Assembly (NCBI GenBank): GCA_028554755.1
Contig: JAPTOF010000002.1
Location: 9,411,001-9,475,000, forward strand
Source of the DNA: Cordia subcordata
Taxonomy: Eukaryota; Streptophyta; Magnoliopsida; Boraginales; Cordiaceae
Reading direction: 5' to 3'
DNA length: 64,000 nt
Shown here: positions 36,910 to 49,300 of the stretch, in pieces
Layout of the letters: each line of letters opens with the position of its first letter
How positions within the stretch are numbered: position 1 is the stretch's first letter
Position numbers and translations under genes: made by a program
Notes under the pieces: generated by a model
Told to the model about the DNA's origin: nothing
Databases searched by the model: none
The model's input: the letters and a program-made list of their open reading frames with translations, nothing else

Positions 36910-38460
36910 TACTGGTGCAACGTTCCATATGTGTCCTAGGCGCGACTGGTTCTCTTCTTATTCCAAAAGAGAAGGGAAAGTTTTTCTAGGCAATGATCTT
37001 TCGTTAAAGGTGGAGGGAATGGGCATCGTAAATATCAAGATGTTTGATGGTATTACAAGATCTCTCGAGTGTTGGCATGTACCGGAGCTGAAGAAAAACT
37101 TGATTTCTCTTGAGCGTTTGGATTCTCATGGATACAAATTCTGAAGTGAGAATGGTGTCTTAAAGGTGACCAAAGGTGCAATTGTGCTCTTGAAAGGGAA
37201 CTTGACTGGCGGCCTATATGTCCTTCAAGGTAGTACTGATTCACAGTGTTGCATTTGTTACATCCGAGGAGAGTGATAATGACACTCTGTGATTATGGCA
37301 CAAAAGGTTGGGCCATATGAGCGAGAGGGGAGACCGAAGTGAGCAAGAGGGATTTGCTTTGTGGACAAAGAACTGGAAAGCTTGAATTCTGTGAGCATTG
37401 TGTCTTTGGAAAGCAAACCAGGGTGAAGTTCAGTAAGGGGCAGGAGAACACCAAAGGCATACTTGATTATATTCATTCTGATCTTTGGGGTCCTAATAAA
37501 GTTCCTTCCAAGAAAGGTGCCAGGCATTACATCACTTTCATTGATGCATACTCTCGGATAGTGTGTGTATACTTCTTAAAAACTAAAGATGAGGCGTTTC
37601 CAACATTTGTCGAGTGGAAGACGTTGATCGAGAAGCAGACTGGTAAATAAATTAAGCGTCTTAGGACTGACAATGGGTTGGAATATTGCAACAAAGAGTT
37701 TGATGAGTTCTGCAAAAAACATGGCATTGTGAGACACCGCACATGTGTAGGGACACCACAACAGAATTGAGTTGCAGAACGCATGAATAGAACTCTGGTG
37801 GAGAGAGCTCGTTGTATGCTCTCCTAATCTGGTTTGAGTCAAGACTTTTGGGCTGAAGCCGTCAATACGGCATGCTACTTGGTGAATAGGTCCCCATCCA
37901 AAGCTATTGAATTGAAAATTCCTTTTGAGTTATGGTCTGGTAAGCCTGCTGACTACTCTCGATTGAGGGTGTTCGGTTGCCCTGCATACGCTCACGTGAA
38001 GGATGGCAAGTTGGAGCCGAGGGCAAAGAAATGCATATTTCTAGGCTATGCGTCCGAGAGGAAAGGTTACAGGTTGTGGTGCACAGATCCAAAGTCTCCA
38101 GGTTTCCTCATCAGCAGGGATGTCACGTTCAATGAGTCTGCTTTATTAGACCAAGAAAAGGAGAAAGCGGTAGCTGATTTAGACCACGGTGTCAAAGAAC
38201 AGGTGGAGGTATTTTCTGATATACCAAATGTTCCATCTAGCAATAGTAGCAGTCAAATTCAGCCAACTCAACCAACTGAGGCACATGATCAAAATATGCC
38301 TGAACAACAGAAGTACAGTATTGCCACTGGGCGAGAAAGGAGACAGATTAGAGAGCCTCAAAGGTATGGATACGCTGATCTTGTTGCTTATGCTTTGACT
38401 GTTGCCAAAACAATTGAAGGACATGAGCCGAATTCATACAAAGAAGCCATATCTGGGAAG
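36890..38460 (+). pseudogene. Protease and integrase of younger Copia
   Basis: Protease carries ILDTGATFHMCP at about 36,902. Integrase shows [17 protein letters not shown], the first catalytic Asp in the HSDLWGP segment, the second in RTDNGLEY, and PQQN then a TGA in place of Gly before VAERMNRTL, which contains the catalytic Glu. The C-terminal part (VFGCPAYAHVKDGKLEPRAK) is open from 37834. Stops at 37141, 37648, 37768 and 37825 are mostly single-base changes. Confidence 0.88.
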
Positions 38461-39291
38461 CTATTCTTGTCTCAACAAAGTTATATTGAGAAGGTGCTGA
38501 AGCGTTTCGGGATGCTTAAAGCTAAGCCTGTGAGTGTGCCGCTTGCTGCTTACTTCAAATTGTCTGCAGATTTGTCACCTAAAATTGAGGAGGAGGTGGA
38601 GCATATGTCTCATGTTCCATACTCGAGTGCTGTTGGTAGCTTGATGTATGCTATGGTGTGCACTCGTCCTGATATTTCACATGCAGTTAGTGTTGTGAGC
38701 AGGTATATGGCATCACCTGGGAAAACACACTGGGAAGCGGTGAAATGGATAATGAGATATTTGCGTGGCACTGCGAATATAGGATTACTATTTAGCAAGA
38801 TGACTGGAGATTGCGCGAGGTTGGTGGGTTATTGTGATTCAGACTTTGCAGGTGACCTTGATAAGAGAAGATCTCTGACGGGTTACGTGTTTACTCTCTC
38901 TGGATGTGCTATCAGTTGAAAAGCGACATTATAGTCTACTGTGGCATTGTCGACTACTGAAGCGGAGTACATGGCAATTGCAGAAGCTGTAAAGGAGGCC
39001 ATATGGTTACAAGGCCTGATTCGTGATCTTGGACTGCAGCAAGATACAAGTACGGTCTTTTGTGATAGCCAGAGTGCAATGCATCTGACGAAGAATCAGA
39101 TGTATCATGAGAGGACTAAACACATTGATATCAGATATCATTTTATCAGAGATGTTGTATCACAAGGAATCATATCGGTGCAGAAGATATCTACCCATGA
39201 GAATCCAGCAGATATGATGACTAAGGTGGTTCCAGTCAGCAAGTTTAAGCATTGTTTGGACTTGGTTGCTATTTGCAGTGCGGAGCATTAA
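38461..39291 (+). pseudogene. Remnant RT end and RNase H of younger Copia
   Basis: The text jumps from EPNSYKEAISGK, normally the start of the reverse transcriptase, straight to LFLSQQSYIEKVLKRFGM, normally its far end. The YVDD core and several hundred bases are therefore missing without a frame change. RNase H follows (DSDFAGDLDKRRSLTGYVF, a stop near 38,917, then [19 protein letters not shown] and [13 protein letters not shown]). Confidence 0.88.
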
Positions 39292-39362
39292 ACTCTTAGA
39301 GGCAGTTGGCTACAGGGATGATGGCGTATTGATTGGAGCGAATACGTGCCAAGGTGGAGATT

Positions 39363-39653
39363 TGTTGAATGTGGCCCGTATTCTTGGGCCCCTTATTCAT
39401 TTATTACCTTTTGTGGCCCATAATTAATTAGTTGCTTAATAGGTTTAGGAAACCCTAGCACTATAAATATGTGGCAATCTTCATTACGTTAAGGTGTAAG
39501 AGAGAAACCGAAGTGTTAGCCTTGTAGCATTCGTGATCAGTAATCGAATTATTCTCTGTTGCCCGTGGACGTAGGCTTCAAAGCCGAACCACGTAATTCT
39601 TGTGTTTGTTATTTCTTCTCGTATTTTTCGTGTTTGCATGTTTTTCCCCAACA
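39363..39653 (+). repeat. 3' LTR of younger Copia
   Basis: 291 bases with the same ends as the 5' LTR. It lacks one T of the run near 39,599. Confidence 0.95.
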
Positions 39654-40239
39654 ACTGAGGATTAAAATGCCAAAGGTTTCTTGAAACAAATCGCAAACCG
39701 ATTCGCTGCTAACAAAAAGGTTGAAACGAGCACTATTCTTACTAAGATCGTTTCAATGCGATATAAGGGAAAGGAAACATAAAGGAGTACGTTATGGAAA
39801 TGTCTAATCTTGTCACAAAACTGATGGCCTTTAAGCTCAAAATGTCTGATGACATATTTGTGCACTTAGTTTTGGTCTCTCTTCCTACAAAATTCAGTCC
39901 ATTCAAAATTTCATATAATACCCAAAAGGAAAAATGGACTCTAAATGAGCTTATAGCTCAATGTGTGCAAGAAGAGACACTAAGACAAGAGAAGAACGAA
40001 AGTGCTCATTTGACATCAACTTTTGGGAACAAGATTGCTTCAAATAAGTGAAAGAGGAATAAGGATAAAGTAACTCCAGACCAAGGAACATCACAGCCCA
40101 AGGCATAAAAGAAACAGGATTATGCAATCACCTGTTACTTTTGCAAGAAAGTTGGTCACATGAAGAAAGAATGTTCCAAGTACGCCACCTGGCGTTAAAA
40201 AAAGGTAAACTTCTCAACTTTTTTTGTTCAGAAGTTAAT

Positions 40240-41610
40240 TTGGCTTTGGTACTGGTAGATAGATACGGGTGCAACTACTCACATAAGTGTCACTTTGTAG
40301 GACTGTCTAAGGGGCTGAGTGCCAATTGATGCTAAAAGATACATCTATGTGGACAATGGCAAAAAAGTAGTCGTTGAGGCTATTGCTGTCTTTAGAATTC
40401 GGTTAGATACTGGATTTTATTTGGAATTAGAGGAGACTTTTGTTGTGCCGTCATTTTGGTGGAATTTATTTCTATTTCATGTTTGGACAAATCCGAATAC
40501 ACTTATTGTTTTGGAAATGGAATTTGCAGTCTCTCTCTAAATTCAAATGTTGTTGGAACTGATACTCTAATTGATAAATTATATAAATTAGACAATCAAA
40601 CCTCAAATGACAATGAAAATCTACATTCAAGCAATTTTGGTACTAAGTGCAAATTGACAAATAAGAATTCATTAATGTTATGTCATAAGTGATTGGGTCA
40701 TCTTTCTAAACAAAGAATACAAAGGCTTATGTCAAAAGGAATTCTTGATTCCCTTGATTTATCAGACTTTAAAATCTGTATAGAATGCATAAAGGGAAAA
40801 CAAACAAATATAAGGAAAAGAAGGGCTTGTAGGAGTAAAGAACTTCTAGAGTTGATACATACAAACATTTGTGGTCCATTCCTTATGGCTTCTTGGAATG
40901 GGCAACAATATTTTATCAACTTTATAGATGCTTACTCTTGTTATGTCTATCTGCATTTTATTCATGAAAAGTCACAATCCTAGGATGTTTTCAAGATTTT
41001 TAAAGCTGAAGTTGAAAATCAATTAGGCAATAAAATTGAAGCTGTCAAATTTGACCGTGAAGGGGAATATTATGATAGATATGATGGATCAAGTGAACAA
41101 CATCCAAGACCTTTTACCAAATATTTATCTGAGTGTGGGATTGTACCTCAATACACTATGCCGGGAACTTCGAGTCAAAATGGTGCAGCTGAGAGACGAA
41201 ATCGAACTCTTAAGGATATAGTGAGAAGTATGATTAGTCATTCTTCTTTACCTGAATCACTTTGGGACGAAGCATCAAAGACTGCAATTTACATGTTAAA
41301 TCGAGTTCCGAGCAAAGTAGTAGCTAAAACCCTTTACAAGTTATGGACAGCTAATAAGCCTAGTATTAGGCACGTACATGTTTGGGGATGTCCAGCTGAA
41401 GCTAGGCTGTACAAGCCTAATGAAAAGAAACTGGACTCAAGAACTGTTAGCTGCTATTTTGTTGGTTACTTAGAAAAGTCGAGAGGTTTCAAGTTTTATG
41501 AACCCTTAAACAGATCCTTTTTCGAGACAGGGAATGCCAAATTAATTGAGGATGTTGATTATAGTGGGAGTGAACAAAACAAGAAAATTGTGTTTGAAGA
41601 GAGTTGTTAA
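40240..41610 (+). pseudogene. Protease and integrase region of old Copia
   Basis: Protease is marked by an Asp-Thr-Gly-Ala-Thr-Thr motif near 40,263 in a frame broken by a stop. The integrase zinc region follows (HLSKQRIQ with CIECIKGKQT), then the catalytic core with FIDAYSCYVY, a stop at 40981, and [17 protein letters not shown] at 41158. The rest ([23 protein letters not shown]) is the C-terminal integrase part usual in Copia elements. Stops and frameshifts are frequent. Confidence 0.85.
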
Positions 41611-41861
41611 TATTCCTACTATAGTTATAGTTGAAAGTGATCAGGTATCTTTACTAGACACTTTTCATCTTGTAAATCAGGACAATATAGAAAACACAGA
41701 CATACCTATAGCAACTCCAATTTCTATTCAAGAACCATCATTTGTTCAAGTTGATGGATCACAACAAACTCAAGTTGAAGTGCCTGTAAGAAGATCCATT
41801 AGAAAGGACAAAGGCAAATTCAAATGACTATGTTGTTTATCTCCATGAACATAAACTTGAA

Positions 41862-43459
41862 ATGGTGGGATTAGAAGACGATCCTATCACTTTTAGTCAA
41901 GCCAGATCATGTAAAAACTCTGACAAATGGATCGAAGCCATGAAAGATGAGATGAAGTCTATGGAGGACAATGACATTTGGAATATTGTCGAGTTATCAC
42001 AAGGATCGAAATCAATTGGTTGTAAATGGGTTTTTAAAACCAAGTAGGATTCAAATAACATCGAAAGATATAAAGCATGCCTAGTTGCCAAGGGATTCAC
42101 TCAAAAAGAAGGTATAGATTTTAAAGAGACCTTTTCACCAGCTTCAATAAAAAACTCCTTTAGAATCATCACGACACTTGTAGCCATTATAACTTAGAGT
42201 TACATCAAATGGACGTAAAGACAACATTTCTCAATAAAGACATTGAGGAAACAATTTACATGGTGCAACTAAAGAACTTTGGGTCTAAGGATTCAAAGCA
42301 CCTTGTATGTAGACTTAAAAAGACCATTTACAGTTTAAAAAAGGCATCCCATCAATGGTACCGAAAGTTTGATTAGGTGATAACCTCTTTTGGTTTTAAG
42401 GAAAAAACTATTGATCAGTGCATATATCTTAAATTCCATGAGAGCAAATTTGTTATCCTAATGCTATATGTAGACGATATTCTACTAGCAAGTACTGATA
42501 TAGGCTTATTGCATGAAACCAAGGGATTTCTACCAAGTAAATTTCAAATGAAAGATCTTGGTGAGGTGTCCTTTGTTCTGGGTATACAGATTCACAGGGA
42601 TCATACCAGAGGTATACTTGGACTATCACAAAAGGCTTATATAGATAAAGTGCTCAATAGATTTGACATGCAAAATTGTGAACCCGGAGATACACTCGTG
42701 GCAAAGGGTGATAAGTTTAATTTGCTCCAATGTCCAAAGATGGACATAGAGAGGAAAGAGATAGAGAAAATCCCATATGCATTAGCAGTGGGAAGTCTCA
42801 TGTATGTACAAGTTTGTACACGTTCAGATATTGCGTACATAGTAAGAATATTGGGCAGATATTTAAGTAACCTGGGAATAGATCATTGGAAAACAGCAAA
42901 ACGGGTTATGAGGTATCTTCAAGGAACTAAAGATTGCATGCTCACTTATTAGAGATCAAATGACTTGGAGATCGTGGGATATTCCAATCCAGATTTTGCT
43001 GGATGTCTTGATAGTAGGACATCCACATCAGGTTATGTCTTTATGATGGTTGGAGGAGCTATTTCTTGGAAAAGTGTCAAGCAAAAACTTATAGCCTTTT
43101 CTACCATGGAAGCAGAATTTATAGCCTACTATGAAGCATTAAATTAGGGAATATGGCTTTGGAATTTTATCATTGGGCTGCATATAGTCGATGGCATAGA
43201 GAGACCATTGAGAATTAATTGTGATAATAAAGCCGTTGAGTTATATTCGAAGAACAATCGGAGTTCGTCAAAATCAAAGCATATCGACCTTAAAGTTCTG
43301 GTTGTGAAGAAAAGAGTTCAGAGTCTTCTGGTGTCAATAGAGCATATTAGTACAAACTCAATGATTACGGATCCTCTCATTAAGGGTTTGCCACCTAAAG
43401 TTTTTTATGAGCATGTGGCTCATATAGGTGTTATTAAGAAATATGATGAGCCATTTTAG
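41862..43459 (+). pseudogene. Reverse transcriptase and RNase H of old Copia
   Basis: The order is WIEAMKDEMKSMEDNDIWNIV, IGCKWVFKTK, then a stop, then the catalytic YVDDILLAS (about 42,470) and SLMYVQVCTRSDIAY. RNase H follows with FAGCLDSRTSTSGYVF and the SKHIDLKV region. The YVDD core is intact but stops at 42045, 42184, 42374, 42950 and 43145 break the frame. Confidence 0.87.
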
Positions 43460-43896
43460 AGGGAGTTTGTTGTTTTATTTATGCTTTTGACATGTTTACA
43501 TTACTATGGTTTTATGAAATTTATGAGTTTATTAAGTACTTTGAAGATAAAGACATTGAATTTCTATTATGGTTTTACATAAAGTATTAGAAAGTGTTTT
43601 GGACTGGGAAAGTCATAAAGTAGGATCAGTTGGGAATAGACATGACTTGGATCAATTTACATGTAATTTCCATGCTACACATCCATACTTGGTCTATGTC
43701 ATCAATTTTACTAATATTGTGACCATTGATGGGTTTAGTGACATATTTGTGACAAAAGTTGCTTTGATCATATATTAGTATAATTGATGGACTAGATTGC
43801 TTTGGGATATTTCAGTTGAGATCGCAAAAGTTTGTGCAGAGTAAAGTTCTAACCATGTACAATATTTCAGAAACATATGCGGTCCAAGTGGGAGAT

Positions 43897-44344
43897 TGTT
43901 AGTGATTATCTATTTTATGGACTCACATATTAATATAATTGTACATAGGTTTGCTATCAATTAAAGAAACCCAATTATTTGATCTAATAAAGTATTAAAT
44001 TATATGGGCTTATAGAAATATCAGTTAATTAAGCATGGATCTCGTACGTGTAGAAACCCATTAACGCCATGGTTATGATTGATGGGCCCATAACTGAAGT
44101 GTTAACCTAATTATATATAAGAGTTATGGTCCCTAAGTTAGATATGTATTATTTATCCTTTCTGCCCCATCCCAGAGAAGAACGGTAGAAATAGCGTATC
44201 AAAGCTTAGAAGATCCTAGTCCTTGAAAAGCTTTCTTCAATAGATCAAAGGAAGTATTCTCTACCAGTTATTTAAAGCGTCATTGTCTATCGATTCACTT
44301 GAGATCTGGTAAAGTTTTCTAACAAGTGCTAAAGTTTTCTATCA
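43897..44344 (+). repeat. 3' LTR of old Copia
   Basis: 448 bases, from TGTTAGTGATTA to TTTCTATCA. It aligns over its full length with the 5' LTR and is followed by the TGGTT target duplication. Confidence 0.9.
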
Positions 44345-44349
44345 TGGTT

Positions 44350-45000
44350 CAGCTGATTTTAGCTTTCAGTTAATAACTAAATTGTGCATACCCTAAAAGT
44401 AAAATATAATATAGCAACTTTTGAAAAGGACTACCTTAATAACAGATAACTTTATAAGCAGCATTTAATGATTTGACACAATTCACATTATTTTATTATA
44501 GCCTTAGTTCACAACAGTTAGCTTTCATTTATAATATCATAACTTTATAAAAAGTTCCACTACCTATTTTATATTAATCCCTCAATGTTATGAACGATTA
44601 TGAGCGTTAGTAAGTCATAATGTTTTTGGTCTTATTATTTCACTTTCAAAAGCTTAAGGTTCCAAGTCAAGACATGAAAGCTCCAAATAGAATGTAGAAA
44701 CTTTAAGCAATAATTATGACAAATCTATTTGCGTATTGAACAATTATGAGGAACTAAATTTATGATCCACACAATAATGGACCATACAAACAATCTTAAT
44801 CCCTAGAAATAGACATGACGTTTGGTCAAAATTTCTTAAGATAAAATACTATTAAATTTAGATAGTGATTGCATTGAACTAATTCATTATCAAGAACATT
44901 AGTAGACAATATTCTTTTTCTTTTGTCAAAAACATATAAAATAATTCAATACTTGACTATAAACCAAAAGAGTCCAGCTAGTGGGAGTCCATCAAAGAGA
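44350..45000. other. AT-rich spacer with RLP-flank-like repeats
   Basis: No coding sequence. About 44,645-44,700 (TTTCAAAAGCTTAAGGTTCCA with CCAAGTCAAGACAT) recurs in altered form near 45,455-45,500 (CGAAAAGCTTAAAGGTCCA). The repeated text continues toward the RLP-like fragment. Confidence 0.45.
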
Positions 45001-45250
45001 TAATTCACCCTTGGATGAGTTTTCAAGTCAGGGTCAAGTCTTTCAGATGTGATTACTAATATGTCATGGCTGTAGAAAACTCAAATTATAAAATTGGTAT
45101 TACTTTGGCACAGAAAGCTCAAAAAGCAAGTGCAAAACTACTTTACTTTTGCTATCCCTTGTCATGGGTTACAATAGATTTTTTGGACTAGTTCTTTTGT
45201 TTTTTTTTTTCTCAATCTTTTATTATCCACCGGACCTGTTTTTGTGCTAA
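45001..45250 (+). pseudogene. Truncated 5' end of an RLP-type gene
   Basis: 45120-45153 matches 62900-62933, the leader of the LRR receptor-like gene, over 34 bases with about four differences. The text upstream (CTTGGATGAGTTTTCAAG) also has a partner near 62,795. An ATG at 45164 then starts a 28-codon frame with a hydrophobic, signal-peptide-like segment (FFGLVLLFFFFSIFYY) and a stop at 45248. No leucine-rich repeats follow. The copy looks cut off just after the signal peptide. Confidence 0.5.
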
Positions 45251-46083
45251 CTGTTTTAAGTACAAAAAATTGTGTGAAGCAGGGGACATGGTATGGATTT
45301 TATCACATGTTCTAAAAAAAAGGTATGAAAAAAGCCATTTCTCATATATACATAATGAAAACTAGAGAATAATTAGATCACTTATTATCCTTTTGTTGGA
45401 ATGATTAGACCAGAGGGTTGGAACTAAAAAGAAAGAACCAAGGTTTCAATTTCACTTTCGAAAAGCTTAAAGGTCCAAGTCAATACATTAATATTCCAAA
45501 TGAACTTTAGAATTTTAAAAAGTAAATACTATGTTGTTCTAAATTTTTCTGACAACCTTAACATCAACATTAGCAGGACAATGATCTTTCTCCTCCATCA
45601 ATAACGTAAGAAATAATTCAATATTCTGACTACAGAAATTTTAAGAAGTAAATGCCATATTGCTCCAAAATTTTCAAGAAACTTTATAATTAACATTAAT
45701 AGGACAATGATTCCCTTTGTTGAGAATTGAAGAAATAATATGATACTTTGATTATAAACCAAAAGGGTGAACCAATATTCTTTATGCTTTCTTTATATAG
45801 TTTTTGTTCTGTGTTGAATTTTCATTGTGTTAGTCAAGAAAGTAGCTAACAGCATTTTGGAATATGCTAGTGCATATTAAATCCCTTGTTAGATAAAATA
45901 CATTAGAGGCTCCAGTGGTTGTCCAACATCGGCTTTGACACTAATTTGGCTAATTTAAATTTTTAAACATGTACTTTTTTTTAAAAGAATATTTGTAAGT
46001 TATTTTTAAGCAAAAAAAAAAGAGGCTTCCATCCCCTCATTTTTGGCTTTTTTTACGGATTTAATTTTTTTAAAGAAAAAATT
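45251..46083. other. Spacer with diverged repeats, no gene
   Basis: About 45,455-45,580 and 45,620-45,780 contain related text (AGGACAATGAT, AAGAAATAAT, ACTTTGATTATAAACC). The theme AACATTAATAGGACAATG also occurs at 61,340-61,370 and 62,215-62,240. No frame resembles a protein. Confidence 0.45.
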
Positions 46084-46106
46084 GGATAAAATATGCGTTA
46101 CCCCCC

Positions 46107-46305
46107 TGATAAGAAAGAGAAGAAGAAGATATTTTTCATTCTTTAGCAACAACTTTACATGATTAGATCTATTTATAGTTGACATACAACATATAACTAA
46201 CACTGACTACAAATTAGTTACATTCCTCCACTTAACTACATAACTAACTTGATGTACAGCTGACAATATTCTAACTAAGTCTTTGAGCTAACTTCTTCCT
46301 TATTA
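46107..46305 (-). repeat. 3' LTR of minus-strand Copia
   Basis: 199 bases. On the minus strand it begins TAATAAGG (the TG start is mutated to TA) and ends CTTATCA. Confidence 0.9.
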
Positions 46306-49300
46306 GCCCTCCTCAAGCTGAGCCTGGCTTGAGCTATAGGAAGCTTGTCTCTGAGTAAACTATAAGTAGAAATGGACAAAGGTTTTGTAAGAATATCAGC
46401 TAGTTGTGCAGAGCTGGAAATGTAAGATAAAGATAGTTGTTTCTTTTGAACTTGTTCTCGTACAAAATGACAGTCTAAGTCAATGTGCTTGGATCTGCTG
46501 TGTTGAATGGGATTTGTAGTGAGAGCAATTGCAGATTGATTATCACACCATAAGGTAGGACAGATCGCTGGAATAGAAAGATCTTGTAACAAGAAAGAAA
46601 TCCATTTAAGTTCAGCTGCTGCTGTAGCCAAAGCTGTATACTCTGCTTTTGTAGAGCTTCTTGAAACTGCATTTTGTCTTTTAGAACTCCATGAAATCAA
46701 GTTTGGCCCTAAGAAAACTGCAAAGCATGTGACTGACTTCCTTGTAAAAGGATTAGTTGCCCAATCAGAGTCAGAAAAAGCTTGAAGAGTTAGAGGACCT
46801 GACTGAAACTGCAAATCAGTGTTAAGAGTACCACTAATGGACCTAAGCAGTCTTCTAAGAATAGCATAGTAAGCCTAACTTGGATTGTGCATATGTTAAG
46901 AGATAAAATTGACAATGAACTGGAGATCAAGCCTAGTAACAATCAAGTATTGTAAGGTTCCTACAATACTTCTGAACTGTGTAACATCTGCATGTGGTTG
47001 ATAATCTTGATGAGTACTTGCAATGGCTGCAGGAATTGCAGGAGTGGAAGCTGACTTGCAATTTGACATTCCAACTTTATTAAGTACTTCTGCTGCATAC
47101 TTATGTTGATGCAGAATGAAACCAGAATCTGTGTAGCTCACTTCGAGACCAAGAAAATATGATAGTTTCCCCAAATCTTTGATAGCAAATTGAGTATTCA
47201 TAACATGTATTAAAGAATTGATCTCTGTCAATGAAGAATCATTTAAAATTATGTCATCTACATAGATTAACATAATTAGAACTGAGGTTGCTGAATGTTT
47301 AATGAATAAAGATGTATCTGCATGACTGCACTTGAAACCCTGAGAAATGAAGCTAGAAGTTGATACCAGGCTCTTGGAGCTTGTTTGAGGCCATAAAGAG
47401 ACTTCTTAAGTGGACATACATGATCAGATTGTGTCTCAGAGATAAAACCCTTAGGCTGCTACATAAAAACTTCTTCCTGAAATGTGCCATGAAGAAATGC
47501 ATTTGATACATCTAATTATTTGATATGCCAGGTAGCAGATAAAGCAATAGAAAGCACTAGTCTAACTATAGGCATTTTTACTACAGGACTAAATGTCTCT
47601 GAGTAATCCATATAATAAGACTGATGAAAGCCCTTTGCTATAAGCCTTACCTTATACCTTGCAACTGAACCATTAGCATTTTTCTTGATTTTATACACCC
47701 ATTTACAGCCAATAGGTGTTCTATTTAGTGGTAATGGAACTAAGTCCCATGTATTTTGCTTCTGAAGAGCAGTGAATTCTTCTTGCATTGCCTTTTGCCA
47801 ATGTAGATTTTTTTATGCTTCCTTGTAAGATTATGGTTCAACCTCAGGTGGAGTAAGTACCAAGTTGTTGACATTATATTTTGTTGAAGGCTTAAGAGAT
47901 CCAGTTTTAGACCTTGTCATCATAGGATGCAACTGTGGTGCAGGAATGACTGGAGGTGCAGGAATAGAATTTGCAGTATTGGAGCTAGAACTAGATGTAG
48001 AAGATGAAGATGAACTAGAAGATGATGGATTTGGAGATTGAATATTAACTGGTGTTGGAGGAAATGATTGTTGAGAACTTGAATGAGTTGACATTGGGGA
48101 TGATATAGAAGAACTGACTAAAGCTGAAGTAAAGTTTTGAGCTAGTAAAGGAAAAAGTGGTGATGGAGAATGACGAATTGTAGTAGATGGTGTATTAGTG
48201 TTAGAAGAATTCTGGTGAAGAGCAAATGGAAATACTGACTCTTGAAACTTAACATGCCTAGAGATTTGCACAACTTTTGCATCAAGATTGTAGCATTTAT
48301 AACCTTTTGATTGTGGAGCATATCCCAAGAATACGCAAGGAGTAGACCTAGGCTCAAGCTTGTGTTTAGTATAAGGTCTAAGCCAAGAAAAACATAAATA
48401 GCCAAATACTTTGAGCAAAGAATAGTCAGGTTGCCTATTGTAAAGACACTCAAAGGAAGACTTATTTTGAAGAACATGCTTAGGCAACCTATTGATGAGA
48501 AAATTTGCAGTAGCAAGTGCCTCTAGCTAAAACTAAGTTGGTAAGACTGCTTGATGTAACAAGGCTAACACTGTTTCAATTAAATGCATATGTCTTCTTT
48601 TAGCTCTTCCATTTTGTTGAGGAGTGTATGGACAGCTTGTTTGATGTAAAATGCCATGAGATTGCAAATAATGAGCAAATTGATGATTATTGTACTCAAT
48701 ACCATTATATGACTTTAGTACTTTGATTGAAGAAGAAAACTGATTATGTATCATAGCAACAAAAGTAGTGAAAATAGAATAGACTTCATTCTTTGATTTA
48801 ACAGGATACACCCAACTATATCTTGTGAGGCCATCAAGAAAGAGTACATAAAACCTGTAGCCTTGAAAAGAATCCACTTGAGATCGACCCCATACATCAG
48901 TATGAATAAGCTCAAATGGCTTTTAAGTAATAGAATTTGACAAATTGAAAGGCTGTCTGTGTATTTTTGCTATTGTACAAGATTCACAAAAGACTTTATT
49001 GATTGAAATTGAAGAGTCTATAGTAGAAGACAAAGCTTGAAGAATAGGTAAAGAAGGATGATCAAGCCTCTGATGGCACAAGCTTGAAGAAGATGAAACT
49101 GTGGAGGTGAAACAGGTTGGTTTTAATGAAGGAGATGAATGAGATGCCTGCTGAGGTTACTGAGATAATGGAAGAATGTATAGACCATTCCTACAGGAGG
49201 CCTTGTACTTGAGTTGCTTGGTTTGATTGTCTAGAATGTTGACATCCTTAAGAGTAAAAACATGAATAATATTGTTATCTTTAGTCAATTGTGAGACAGA

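Larger units (their letters stand above)
34635..39653 (+). mobile_element. Younger Copia retrotransposon nested in old Copia gag
   Basis: LTRs at 34635-34926 and 39363-39653 differ by about 13 substitutions and one indel by eye. They are flanked by exact ACTGA copies (34630-34634 and 39654-39658). A perfect Copia primer site TGGTATCAGAGC lies at 34930-34941, and a purine tract (AAGGTGGAGA) precedes the 3' LTR. A leader of about 1.1 kb is unusually long. Gag and pol are frameshifted, and the reverse transcriptase core is deleted, so the copy cannot act alone. Confidence 0.95.
34396..40200 (+). pseudogene. gag of old Copia, split by the younger Copia
   Basis: The frame starts at ATG 34396 with MNNILELNGTNFKKWKEHV, the usual start of the UBN2-type gag. 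A Trp codon has become TAG at 34558. Coding resumes at 39659, after the 5.0-kb insertion, with NRFAANKKVETSTILTKIVS and LNELIAQCVQEE. It ends with a CX2CX4HX4C zinc knuckle (CYFCKKVGHMKKEC) near 40,133-40,175. Several stops and shifts make it non-functional. The break falls exactly between two copies of ACTGA. Confidence 0.85.
32002..44344 (+). mobile_element. Old Copia LTR retrotransposon, host of two nested insertions
   Basis: LTRs at 32002-32451 and 43897-44344 are flanked by identical TGGTT (31997-32001 and 44345-44349), proving both ends. The primer binding site is a changed initiator-Met type (TGGTGTTAGAGC, 32454-32465) and the polypurine tract is AAGTGGGAGA just before 43897. Gag, protease, integrase, reverse transcriptase and RNase H follow in Copia order, all broken. 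The LTRs differ at roughly 50 positions by eye, much more than those of the element nested in it. Without the insertions (902 + 5 and 5019 + 5 bases) it would be about 6.4 kb. Confidence 0.92.
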
